Shown: in pieces, positions 45,182 to 54,156 of the stretch
Layout: the number at the start of each line of letters is the position of its first letter
Numbering within the stretch: the first letter of the stretch is position 1
Origin: G963676655 sp963676655
GTDB lineage: Bacteria > Verrucomicrobiota > Lentisphaeria > Victivallales > Victivallaceae
Length of the DNA: 64,000 nt
Assembly (NCBI GenBank): GCA_963676655.2
Contig: CAXXKX010000003.1
Location: 2,914,001-2,978,000, forward strand
Direction of reading: 5' to 3'
Position numbers and translations under genes: made by a program
Notes under the pieces: generated by a model
What the model was told of the DNA's origin: nothing
Seen by the model: only the letters and a program-made list of their open reading frames with translations
The model's database searches: none

Positions 45182-46510
45182 ATGCTGAAAGTTGGAATAA
45201 GTAAACAAATAATAACTCCTGAGCGTGGAGTATCTCTGGCTGGATATTTCAATCCTCGTCCAAATAACGGCGTGTTGGATGATATTCATGTAAAAGTTGT
45301 ATTATTCAAAAAAGAAGCTGTTGTTACCGGCCTGGTGTCGCTTGAAATTGTGAAAACAACTTTGAAACTGGTTGAAGATATTACAAATAAACTGAAAGCT
45401 AAAGGCTATATTTTTGCGTATGATTTAATCATAAGCGCAATCCATACTCATACCGGCCCCGCCCTTGAATCAGAAAAAGGCGGCTTAAATGATGACCAGT
45501 ATATCAAGCTTATTGATAAAACTGTCTGGGCTGTCGAAGAAGCCTTCGCAAACTTGCAAGATGCGACCCTCGAAGCGGCGAAGGTCAATAATAATCCATG
45601 TGCTTTCAATCGCCGCTACTGGATGAAGGACGGTAGCATTAAGACTAACCCGGGCAAGCTCAATCCCAATGTCGTTCGTCCGGAAAGCCCAATTGATGAT
45701 GAGATTTCTATTGTAGCAATCCGACAGAATGGCAGGCTTGCTGGTATAATCAGCAATATCTGTAATCACACTGATACTATTGGAGGCAATCTGGTCTCTG
45801 CTGACTGGCCGGGGCGCATGGAAAAAGCTATCCAGAATAAACTTGGATATGATATACCGGTTTTGACTATGATTGGCTGTTCCGGCAATATAAATCATTT
45901 TGATGTCAGCAACGATAATGATCAGACCTGTTATGCGGAAGCCTGTCGTATCGGTAATATCTATGGTAATATAATTACTGATCTGATTGATGAATTGGAA
46001 GCGGTTGAATTAGATAAAATTCAGGTCGATTCACACGATTTTGTGATCCCATATCAAGTAATTAGCGATGAACGGGTAAAAGAAGCAAAAGCCACAATCG
46101 AGCGTATTGGTGATATTTCATCCAATAAAGATATGACTAGCGAAGGCATTGCCGCTGGGGATGAGGCAGTAGTAAAAATGTTTGCGAAACAACTCCTTGA
46201 TTTCAAGAAAAAATGTTCCGGAAAATTCCGGGTATTCAAAATAATCAATATAAAACTAGGCAAAGATCTAATGTTTCTATCATCACCGGGAGAACCTTTT
46301 ACCGGGGTGGGTCTACATATCAAAAGAAATTCTAAATTTAAATATAATTTCGTGATAACTTGTGCAAACGGCAGTTGCGGATATATATGTATGCCCGAAT
46401 GTTATAAACATGGAGGTTATGAAATCCTGCCGTTTGTAGATGGTGCCCCAAAAGAAAATACAAGCATACGTCTTATCGATGTTTGGAATAAACTCCTAAA
46501 TATACTTTAG
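45182..46510 (+). CDS. Neutral/alkaline ceramidase-like N-terminal domain protein
   Basis: 442 aa without a signal peptide. N-terminal VGISKQIITPERGVSLAGY and ISAIHTHTGP (zinc-ligand region), later NICNHTDTIGGNLVSADWPGRMEKAI and MIGCSGNINHFDV, follow the pattern of the neutral ceramidase N-terminal domain family (PF04734). Residues ~355-430 include FLSSPGEPFTGVG and ANGSCGYICMPECYKHGGYE, as in family members. Many bacterial homologues in glycan loci are not ceramidases; amide or ester hydrolysis of a glycan substituent is possible. Between the M20 gene and the SSS symporter in one operon. Confidence 0.82.
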   Translation: MLKVGISKQIITPERGVSLAGYFNPRPNNGVLDDIHVKVVLFKKEAVVTGLVSLEIVKTTLKLVEDITNKLKAKGYIFAYDLIISAIHTHTGPALESEKGGLNDDQYIKLIDKTVWAVEEAFANLQDATLEAAKVNNNPCAFNRRYWMKDGSIKTNPGKLNPNVVRPESPIDDEISIVAIRQNGRLAGIISNICNHTDTIGGNLVSADWPGRMEKAIQNKLGYDIPVLTMIGCSGNINHFDVSNDNDQTCYAEACRIGNIYGNIITDLIDELEAVELDKIQVDSHDFVIPYQVISDERVKEAKATIERIGDISSNKDMTSEGIAAGDEAVVKMFAKQLLDFKKKCSGKFRVFKIINIKLGKDLMFLSSPGEPFTGVGLHIKRNSKFKYNFVITCANGSCGYICMPECYKHGGYEILPFVDGAPKENTSIRLIDVWNKLLNIL

Positions 46511-46544
46511 AAAAAATAAAAATAATATAGATCAAGGGAAAAGA

Positions 46545-48851
46545 ATGAGTCTGTTAGACTGGCTAATTGTAGTTATTCCGGTGATATTTGTCGCTGGCAT
46601 GGGGTTTTATTCAAGAAAATATGTTCGCGGGGTAGCAGATTTTCTTTCAGCAGGGCGTGTATGCGGTCGTTATGTCATTTGTGCCAGTGATGTTGCGAAT
46701 GCCATATCAATTATTACTCTTGTAGCATACGTTGAGGTACACTACAAAACTGGGTTTGCAATTAGTTTCTGGCAGGGGCTAATGACTCCGCTTGGCATGC
46801 TGCTGGCCTTGTCCGGGTATTGTGTTTACCGGTTCCGTGAAACCAAAGCAATGTCGCTTGGGCAATTTCTTGAGATGCGTTATAACCGTCTTTTTCGTAT
46901 ATTTGCCGCTTCATTGCGTAGCATAACAGAAATACTGGCGAATTCTATCATGCCTGCGATTGCGGCCCGTTTTTTTATTTGCTTTCTTGATTTACCGTTG
47001 AAAATAAATATTATTGGCCTGTCAATACCGACTTTTTTATTGGTTATTGTGGTTTGTCTGACACTGGCCATATTAATTCTCTGCATGGGCGGCACACTGG
47101 CGATGGTCATTACAGACGCTATCCAAGGAATGTTCTGTTTCCCATTGATTGTTGTTTTCATATTCTTCATATTATATAATTTCAGTTGGAATAATGAAAT
47201 AGTACCTGTAATGATGGATCGGGTGCAAAGGGAGAGTTTCATTAATCCTTATGATGTTTCAAATTTGCGTGATTTTAATCTTTTCTTAATTGTTTTCTGG
47301 ATTTTCCACAAGATCTTTCATCGGGCCAGCTTTATTGGCGGGGGGTTGTCTTCTGCCGCCAGGAATGCTCATGAACAGAAAATGGCCGCAATTCTCGGAG
47401 CCTGGCGCGGACAGATTTCGACTATATTCTATGTGCTGATCGCTTTAACCATTATCACCCTGCTGAATCATCGCAATTTTTCTTCAGAAGCAAAAAATAT
47501 CCGGGACAACATTTCGTCCAATATCTCAAAGGAACTGATAACTGATAAAGCGCAACGTGTTTCTTTTAACCGGGCTATACGGGCTGTACCTGCTCAAAAA
47601 CACCAGATTGGAGTTGATCCGCCCTTATCACAAAAGCATAATCTGGACACTCCAGTACTTGAGGTTGCGCATAAAAAATTAATGGAACTTAACGGGACAA
47701 GTGGGGGAAATGTAAAATTCCAACAGTACCGCACTCTCTTTCATCAGGAAATGCTGGCTACATCAATGCGCCAATTACTCCCTAGCGGACTATCAGGGCT
47801 TTTCGTGCTTCTGATGGTACTTGCGATGATTTCAACTGACAATTCCCGTATATACAGCGCAGCAGTTACTGTTACTCAAGATGTTATCCTTCCATTAAAA
47901 AAGAAGTCTTTCACGCTAAAACAGCATGTCTGGGTGCTACGTCTGGTATCAATCGGTATTGGAGTTATCTTTGTTTTATGTTCTAATTTTATGGCACAGC
48001 TTGATTATATTCAGCTTTTCATGACGATTGTGCTTTCAATGTGGCTTGGCGGCTGTGCTCCGGTTATGATTTTCGGACTCTACAGCCGTTTTGGAACGAC
48101 AGCCGGAGCGTTCACGTCGCTTATTGCCGGGATGGTTCTTTCTCTCGAGGCTATTTTAATCAAGCGTAACTGGGCGGATATAGTCTATCCCTGGCTCGAT
48201 AAAAATGGTTTTGTCGAACCGGTAGGTGACTTGCTGACAACAGTTTCTTCTCCTTTTAATCCATATATTGTCTGGGAGATGAACCCGGTTAAATTTCCTG
48301 TAAACAGCTATGAGACATCCTTTTTAATTTTCCTGTTTACGTTTTTTCTTTACATTATAGTATCATATTTTACCATGAAAGAACCGTTTAATCTTGACCG
48401 CATGCTCCACCGGGGTAAATACAATATTGATGGAGAAAAGAAAGAAGCCTTGAAGTTTACATTCCATCATCTTTTCAAGAAGATTCTCGGAATTACCAAG
48501 GACTACACAACCGGAGATAAAGTAATTGCATATGCTTTATTCTTTCAAAGTTTTATATGGAGTTTCCTTTGTTCTTTCGTCGGAGTCATTGTTTGGAATG
48601 CAATCACTCCATGGCCGCTGGAATGGTGGGGCAATTATTTCTTTCTCATACTGATTGCGATACCGTTGTGTCTTTCTGTAATATCTGTTTTCTGGTTCGG
48701 CATTGGCGGCTTTATCGATCTTTTCCGGCTTTTCCGTGATCTCAAGGATCGAGTTGAGAACCCCCTCGACAATGGTCAAGTAGAAGGTCATGTTTCACTC
48801 GCTGACAAGACTAAGTTTGAAGAAATAGAAAGTGATGATTCAGGGAAATAA
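46545..48851 (+). CDS. SSS-family sodium:solute symporter, operon B
   Basis: 768 aa, about 13-15 TM helices. N-terminal MGFYSRKYVRGVADFLSAGRVCGRYV is typical of SSS (SGLT) proteins, and GxxSTDNSRIYSAAVTVTQDV (LAMISTDNSR ...) carries the Ser/Thr-Asp sodium-site region in TM8. A long hydrophilic insertion lies at ~315-390 (SSEAKNIRDNISS ... QIGVDPPLSQKHNLD). The C-terminal helix pair ends in a charged tail (LDNGQVEGHVSLADKTKFEE). Closely similar to the transporter at 49244-51568. Probably imports the sugar released by operon B enzymes. RBS AAGGGA. Confidence 0.92.
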   Translation: MSLLDWLIVVIPVIFVAGMGFYSRKYVRGVADFLSAGRVCGRYVICASDVANAISIITLVAYVEVHYKTGFAISFWQGLMTPLGMLLALSGYCVYRFRETKAMSLGQFLEMRYNRLFRIFAASLRSITEILANSIMPAIAARFFICFLDLPLKINIIGLSIPTFLLVIVVCLTLAILILCMGGTLAMVITDAIQGMFCFPLIVVFIFFILYNFSWNNEIVPVMMDRVQRESFINPYDVSNLRDFNLFLIVFWIFHKIFHRASFIGGGLSSAARNAHEQKMAAILGAWRGQISTIFYVLIALTIITLLNHRNFSSEAKNIRDNISSNISKELITDKAQRVSFNRAIRAVPAQKHQIGVDPPLSQKHNLDTPVLEVAHKKLMELNGTSGGNVKFQQYRTLFHQEMLATSMRQLLPSGLSGLFVLLMVLAMISTDNSRIYSAAVTVTQDVILPLKKKSFTLKQHVWVLRLVSIGIGVIFVLCSNFMAQLDYIQLFMTIVLSMWLGGCAPVMIFGLYSRFGTTAGAFTSLIAGMVLSLEAILIKRNWADIVYPWLDKNGFVEPVGDLLTTVSSPFNPYIVWEMNPVKFPVNSYETSFLIFLFTFFLYIIVSYFTMKEPFNLDRMLHRGKYNIDGEKKEALKFTFHHLFKKILGITKDYTTGDKVIAYALFFQSFIWSFLCSFVGVIVWNAITPWPLEWWGNYFFLILIAIPLCLSVISVFWFGIGGFIDLFRLFRDLKDRVENPLDNGQVEGHVSLADKTKFEEIESDDSGK

Positions 48852-48918
48852 GGGTTTAATAAAAAATTACATTTTATCATATTAAAGCAGGTCTATGTTA
48901 TTATCACAAAAAACTCAT

Positions 48919-49050
48919 AATGAATTAAAAAAGGTCGTATGTTCCGTATGTGTCGTTTGTTTTCTTTCCGGCATACGCAACATACGGATAAATCAAACTC
49001 CCTTTGAGAATTATGCCTGTCTTAAAACTAATTTTGAAAACTTGCTAAAA
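48919..49050 (+). repeat. Intergenic palindromic repeat, copy 2
   Basis: TCGTATGTTCCGTATGTG ... CATACGCAACATACGGATAA followed by GAGAATTATGCCTGTCTTAA and AATTTTGAAAACTTGCTAAA, matching copy 1 at 34961-35080 along its length. Lies in the 392-bp gap between the convergent symporter genes. Confidence 0.7.
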
Positions 49051-49084
49051 ATATACATGTATTATATTGAATATCCTTAATGAA

Positions 49085-49128
49085 GGTATGGAAAAGCCTT
49101 AAAAAAGCTTTTGTACCGGTTCTTTTTT
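49085..49128 (+). terminator. Terminator between convergent symporter genes
   Basis: GGTA ... AAAAGC (49085-49097) pairs with GCTTTT ... TACC (49107-49117) with a small bulge, followed by GGTTCTTTTTTC. Serves the plus-strand operon B. Confidence 0.5.
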
Positions 49129-49160
49129 CTTTACCCTCACTTTTTCGGCTAAAAAATCTT

Positions 49161-49232
49161 CAATGACTTAAAAAAAACCGTATGTCCTGTATGAAAATGA
49201 TGAAAATCATCAAAAACATACGGCTCATACGA
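49161..49232 (+). repeat. Intergenic palindromic repeat, copy 3 (short)
   Basis: CAATGACTTAAAAAAAACCG, then TATGTCCTGTATG and, after a 22-bp loop, ACATACGGCTCATACG. Same stem words (CCGTATG/CATACGG) and the same leading GACTTAAAA as copy 1, but without the long tail. Confidence 0.6.
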
Positions 49233-49243
49233 GTTAGATTCAT

Positions 49244-51568
49244 TCATTTTAATTTATTTCCTTTATCATCCACATTATCGAGAGCTTCAAGTTTAGCCTT
49301 GTCGGCAAGCGACATATGCCCTTCAACGCGACCATCATCTAGAGGGTCGTCTTTTCTGGCGGCAAGGTCTACAAATAGCCGCCGTAGATCAATAACTCCA
49401 CCGACAGTGAACCATATGGTTGAAATTGTTGCAACAGCACCAGGAATAATCAAAGTCGTTAATAGAAAATAATTACTCCAACCTTCTGATGACCACGGTG
49501 CAAAAAAATTGAAAATAACCACCCCGCAAAAAGCAAAAAAGAACTGATAAACAATCGTATAGGAAAATGTCGTCCAAGCAATAATCTTATCTCCACGTGT
49601 ATAATCCGGGGTTATACCAATAAGTTTACTGTAAAGACTCTTCCAGCTCCAAAGCGATTGAATATGCTTCTCGCCATCAATGCTATATTTTCCGCGATGC
49701 AACATCCTCTCTAGATTAAATGGAGAGCGATAGGATATTAGAGAAGCGATTATATATGCAGCAACACTGGAAATCATAGCCATGAAAAAAAACTCCTGTG
49801 AATTAATGGGAAACTTCACCGGATTCATTTCCCATACTATATAGGGATTGAAAGGCTTGGAAACAAATGAAAGAAAATCTCCGATGCTCTCGACCAAATT
49901 TACTCGTTCAAGCCATGGATAAATTATACCGGCCCAATTACGCTGGAGCATAACTCCTCCGATAGAGAGACAAGAGCCAGTAATCAATGAAGCAAACGCT
50001 CCTGCTGTAGTTCCGAACCTAGTGTAAAGACCAAAGACCATTACCGGGCCAGCTCCACCCAACCAGATCGAGGACATTATAACACAGAACAAAAGTATAT
50101 AATCCAACTGTGACAGAAGTAATGATCCAAAGAAAAATGTAATACCAACAAACAATGAACACATGCGTATCCACCATATATGTTGTATAGGGCTTAACGG
50201 TGTTTTGCGAAACGGCATTATGACATCCTGCATAATTGTCAGAGCACTACTAAACATTCGAGAATCATCGGTTGATAGCATCAGCATAACCATCAACAGA
50301 CAAAACAACCCGAGCATAAATGGCGGCAATATATTTCTCAGAGTGACCGGTAGCATCATCTGATAAAAAAGTGTTCTGTACTCCTGAAACTTGGCATTGC
50401 CATTCCCATTTTCACTGTTCCCGTTTTCATTAAACACATCTTTAGCGGTATTCAAATAGGTTGTATCGAGGTTGTTGTTTCTTGATAAAGGTTGATCAAC
50501 CCCGATCCGGTGCTGTTGTTCCGGCAATAAGTTGATTCTCATTGCTAGTTTGTTCTTTAAAGCATCATTTTGAACAACCTCTTCAGCTATTCTACCTGAA
50601 AGTTCTATACGTACTTTTCTAGCCTGTCCGGAGAAATGAGAATGGTTCATCGTCGTAATAATGGCAATACCGATCAATATACACATAATATAACTAAAAC
50701 CAGCACGCCATGAACCAAGAATTCCCGCCATTTTCTGTTCGTGTGGAGTGCGACCGGACCGGTCTGAGCCGCCGCCAGCCCAGCTTGCTTTATTCAGTGT
50801 ATGGTTAAAAATCGTTACGATGAGAGCAAATAAGTTGAAATCGCGTAGCGACTGGATATCATAGGGATTCAAAAAATTTTCTCCAGGAACCCGATCCAGC
50901 ATGACCGGAACAATTTCTGTACTCCATGAAAAATGAGTCAAAACAAACACGGTAAAAATAACAAAAATGGGATAAGACATCAGTCCTTGTATACAGTCGG
51001 AAATAATCAAGCCAATCATGCCTCCACTCCAAATAATAACCAGCGCCAGCGTTATTGACAAAATCATAATGAGTGCAAAGGAAGGGACTTCTATACATCC
51101 AAGGTCTATTATATGTGGAATACCTAATAGATAAATAAAAAAACGTGCAGCTACTGCTGGTCCTATCATATTAGTCAGCATCTCAGAAAAAGTTCTTAAA
51201 GTCGCCGCGAAAATACGAAATTTTCGATTGTAACGTATTTCCAGAAACTGTCCGAACGACAACGCTTTAGTCTCCCTGAACCGGAAACTACAGTAGCCAG
51301 TTAGTGCAATGACCGTCGACAACGGTATCAGCACATTCCCCCAGAACCCCATAGCAAAACCAGTTTGATAGTTAACTTCAACCGCAGCCACCAAAGTAAT
51401 AACCCCAAGCGCTGATTCTATCCCGCTGACAGATATGACATAACGACCGGCAACACGTCCAGCTGCCAAGTAATCAGCTACCCCTCGGACATATTTTCGC
51501 GAATGTACCGCCATCCCAACGACCAAACTCACCGGAATAATTACAATACACCAACCTAGAAATCCCAT
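49244..51568 (-). CDS. SSS-family sodium:solute symporter, operon C
   Basis: 774 aa, paralogue of the operon B symporter along its whole length (HSRKYVRGVADYLAAGRVAGRYV, LQRNWAGIIYPWLERVNLVE, FNPYIVWEMNPVKFPINS, FNLERMLHRGKYSIDGEK). The TM8 region reads MLMLSTDDSRMFSSALTIMQDV. The hydrophilic insertion at ~315-395 contains an Asn/Gly-rich stretch (NENGNSENGNGNAKFQ) not in the paralogue. RBS AAGGA. Last gene of the minus-strand operon C, 26 bp after the SGNH gene. Presumably takes up the product of the fucosidase and its partners. Confidence 0.92.
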   Translation of the reverse strand: MGFLGWCIVIIPVSLVVGMAVHSRKYVRGVADYLAAGRVAGRYVISVSGIESALGVITLVAAVEVNYQTGFAMGFWGNVLIPLSTVIALTGYCSFRFRETKALSFGQFLEIRYNRKFRIFAATLRTFSEMLTNMIGPAVAARFFIYLLGIPHIIDLGCIEVPSFALIMILSITLALVIIWSGGMIGLIISDCIQGLMSYPIFVIFTVFVLTHFSWSTEIVPVMLDRVPGENFLNPYDIQSLRDFNLFALIVTIFNHTLNKASWAGGGSDRSGRTPHEQKMAGILGSWRAGFSYIMCILIGIAIITTMNHSHFSGQARKVRIELSGRIAEEVVQNDALKNKLAMRINLLPEQQHRIGVDQPLSRNNNLDTTYLNTAKDVFNENGNSENGNGNAKFQEYRTLFYQMMLPVTLRNILPPFMLGLFCLLMVMLMLSTDDSRMFSSALTIMQDVIMPFRKTPLSPIQHIWWIRMCSLFVGITFFFGSLLLSQLDYILLFCVIMSSIWLGGAGPVMVFGLYTRFGTTAGAFASLITGSCLSIGGVMLQRNWAGIIYPWLERVNLVESIGDFLSFVSKPFNPYIVWEMNPVKFPINSQEFFFMAMISSVAAYIIASLISYRSPFNLERMLHRGKYSIDGEKHIQSLWSWKSLYSKLIGITPDYTRGDKIIAWTTFSYTIVYQFFFAFCGVVIFNFFAPWSSEGWSNYFLLTTLIIPGAVATISTIWFTVGGVIDLRRLFVDLAARKDDPLDDGRVEGHMSLADKAKLEALDNVDDKGNKLK

Positions 51569-51594
51569 TAATAAATCCTTAATTTTTTATATTT

Positions 51595-52842
51595 TTATTG
51601 GTTAATTATTTCAGCTCTATTCGGCCCGGCGACACATATACTTTCCAGTTTTAACATTTGCGGTTCAGTTTTGGAAAACTCTGGCTGAATAGTCAATGTA
51701 TGGATTTTGACTGGACTAAGGTTTTGTGCAAGCGCTCTAAACATATAGGCAGAGGGGGAAAAAAGCTTTGCCCAGTTCGAATCATCATATACCCCAATAA
51801 GATTTCCATCTATGAATATGGAATATTTGCCGCTCCAAATCGTCGCCTCTCCAAATATAGAAACGGTTGTTCCATAAAACTTGACCGTTAATGATTCCGC
51901 TTTATCTCCAGTTAATTCAAATTTATTAAAGCCAAGTCGTTTGCTGTTAGCAACAATAACTTCATTGTCCTGCCAACGTGAACAAAGGAAATCAAATGAC
52001 CCGGCTCGAATTTCCGGCACTCCAACATACCAGCCTTTGGGCAGTCGCTTCAAATCCGACAACTTAAACCTTTGAGAATTTGCATAAATTGGTTCAGTGA
52101 ACCATTTGACTGGCATTACAGGAATAAGATTTTCAGACGCGGCACGTTGAAATGCATCCCATATATGCTTAGCATATATCCTGTAACCATAGTCGTGAGG
52201 ATGAATTTCACTAAAGCCCTCAAAAGGCCACACTTTATCAATATCCAATTCCCCGGCGCGATAGTCTGTTCGCATGCCAGCAACTACATCGGCATAATAC
52301 AGGTTGTATTTACGAAATATGGCAATATGAGAAGTTCTTCGTTTAAGTGTCTGGATGTCCCTAAGCGTTATATGGTCTCTTGATGCTAACATAACCGGAA
52401 AAACTAAACAATGACCATTACTCAAGATATGCCGAATTATTCCTTCATAGGCGGCCAAAGCAATATCGTCCGTCGTTTTGGCATTATCATTAAGCGTGAA
52501 ATCGAGAAAAACCAGATCCGGATTATATGCCAGTACATCGCGTTTCAAACGATAAATGCCAAGTTTGGAACCAGCCCCCCCGATTGCGGCATCAACAAAC
52601 ACCCAGCGGGCTTTAGGATACTGCTTCCGTAAGTTTCTCATTATCAAACCACGATAACTTGTACGGTTAGGATCACTGGCGTTTGCTCCCCAAGTTAATG
52701 ACCCTCCCAAAAAAACTACGGTCAAACGTTCCCCTTTTTTCGCCCTTTCAGCAAAATCACCAATTCCATTAGATAGCGCAAAACAACTTAAAGCTAATAT
52801 CTGAACTATAATGATAGTCAATATCTTCATTTTATTTTTCAT
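51595..52842 (-). CDS. Secreted SGNH/GDSL hydrolase with C-terminal beta domain
   Basis: 415 aa. Signal peptide MKILTIIIVQILALSCFAL. Block I is VVFLGGSLTWGANA (GGSLT with the nucleophile Ser), block III LDFTLNDNA (N), and the catalytic His is in EIHPHDYGYRIYAKHI. Residues ~245-410 form a beta-sandwich (FKLSDLKRLPKGWYVGVPEIR ... GTTVSIFGEATIWSGKYSIFIDG) typical of the accessory domain in such esterases. Probably removes acetyl or other ester groups from an extracellular glycan. Its start overlaps the fucosidase stop by 11 bp. Confidence 0.85.
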   Translation of the reverse strand: MKNKMKILTIIIVQILALSCFALSNGIGDFAERAKKGERLTVVFLGGSLTWGANASDPNRTSYRGLIMRNLRKQYPKARWVFVDAAIGGAGSKLGIYRLKRDVLAYNPDLVFLDFTLNDNAKTTDDIALAAYEGIIRHILSNGHCLVFPVMLASRDHITLRDIQTLKRRTSHIAIFRKYNLYYADVVAGMRTDYRAGELDIDKVWPFEGFSEIHPHDYGYRIYAKHIWDAFQRAASENLIPVMPVKWFTEPIYANSQRFKLSDLKRLPKGWYVGVPEIRAGSFDFLCSRWQDNEVIVANSKRLGFNKFELTGDKAESLTVKFYGTTVSIFGEATIWSGKYSIFIDGNLIGVYDDSNWAKLFSPSAYMFRALAQNLSPVKIHTLTIQPEFSKTEPQMLKLESICVAGPNRAEIINQ

Positions 52843-54067
52843 CTATTTCTATTTTTAGCACATCCCCGGCTTGCGCGGTTAGCGGACGTATGCGTTGTTC
52901 ATCCGGCAATAGCAATTCACCGCCCCAGTCATTCACCAGAGCAACATCTTCACCGGTACGCAGCAATGTTATTTTTTCAATTTTGTCTTTCAACTGAGGC
53001 AGAATGACATCTCCCATAGGCTGTATTAGAAAGAACAAATATAGGTTACGTCCTCTTTGGGTATAGCATCCTGCAAACGGCGGCCTGAACTCCGCCTTCC
53101 CGGCTCCAGCAACTGCTTCGCCATTACTCTTAAACCATTTTGCCAGCTCTTTAAGCCTTGTGGCAGCCATCTCAGGGAATTTCCCTTTTTCGTCTGGTCC
53201 TATGTTAAGAAGCAAATTACCGTTCTGGGATACGCAGCCCATCAGCCCGCCTGTTAGCGAGGTAACAGGTTTATAATTGAAATCTGTATCACAATATCCC
53301 CAGTGATCGTTCATGGTGCAACAGGTTTCCCATACGACCTCTTTTCCTTTTACTGTTTGGGGCTGATTAGGGACGCAAATCTCCGGTGTATAATAGTCAA
53401 AATCACGGACATTGTCTTTATAGTAAGCAAGCCGGTCATCCACTAAAATCTCCGGCTGATGGCGATAGATCATTTTCAACAACCGATCCCGATCATAGTA
53501 ATCCTGGCCTGCTTTGTAGCGACTGGTGAAGTCGAGAAACAGCAGATCGATCTTCCCATACTCGGTCATCAATTGTTCCACATGGTTATTGAGCAGGTCA
53601 AGGAAATCTTGATGGTCTTCATCCGTCACCTCATGCATGGTTCCACGCTGGATGTATTCCGGACTTTCCGGGTCGGACCAGCCGGGATGCGTCCAATCCG
53701 GCAGTGAGTGATAAAAGCCGATGCGCAAGCCTTCGGCCCGAAAGGCTTCGGTCAACATTCTGGTGACGTCTTTGCCATAAGGTGAATTGGTTATTTTGTA
53801 ATCGGAATAATGGCTGTCAAACATACAGAATCCGTCATGATGCCGGGTTGTAAACACCACATATTTCATCCCCGCGGATTTTGCCAGACGCGCCCATGCC
53901 GCCGGATCGAAATCCACCGGATTGAATTTATGCATCAAACTTTCATATTCTCCTGAAGCCCATTTGCGTCTGGCATAGATCCATTCCCCTCTCGCCGGAA
54001 TCGAATAGAGGCCCCAGTGAATAAAAAGTCCGAAACGAGCCTTCACAAACCAGTCTTTTCTGTTCAT
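52832..54067 (-). CDS. GH29 alpha-L-fucosidase
   Basis: 411 aa from ATG 54067, preceded by AAAGAGA; a GTG at 54085 is the longer alternative. No signal peptide. GH29 motifs: WFVKARFGLFIHWGLYSIPARGEW, YVVFTTRHHDGFCMFDS, GLRIGFYHSLPDWTHP, GKIDLLFLDFTS (Asp nucleophile) and GGLMGCVSQNGNLLLNIGPDEKG. The C-terminal ~80 residues form the usual small beta domain. Releases L-fucose from glycans. About 415 residues, near the family norm. In operon C between two SGNH hydrolases. Confidence 0.95.
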   Translation of the reverse strand: MNRKDWFVKARFGLFIHWGLYSIPARGEWIYARRKWASGEYESLMHKFNPVDFDPAAWARLAKSAGMKYVVFTTRHHDGFCMFDSHYSDYKITNSPYGKDVTRMLTEAFRAEGLRIGFYHSLPDWTHPGWSDPESPEYIQRGTMHEVTDEDHQDFLDLLNNHVEQLMTEYGKIDLLFLDFTSRYKAGQDYYDRDRLLKMIYRHQPEILVDDRLAYYKDNVRDFDYYTPEICVPNQPQTVKGKEVVWETCCTMNDHWGYCDTDFNYKPVTSLTGGLMGCVSQNGNLLLNIGPDEKGKFPEMAATRLKELAKWFKSNGEAVAGAGKAEFRPPFAGCYTQRGRNLYLFFLIQPMGDVILPQLKDKIEKITLLRTGEDVALVNDWGGELLLPDEQRIRPLTAQAGDVLKIEIDEK

Positions 54068-54156
54068 ATAATTTATCTCTTTCACTATTTCTATTTATTT
54101 ATCGGCAATAACCATGAATACAAAATTATCTTTTTATGTTTTTTAGATCACTAGTT

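Noticed and set aside
48895..49080. 61-codon plus-strand open frame between the symporters
   Set aside because: Lies within the palindromic intergenic repeat; the equivalent copy at 35 kb has no matching frame.
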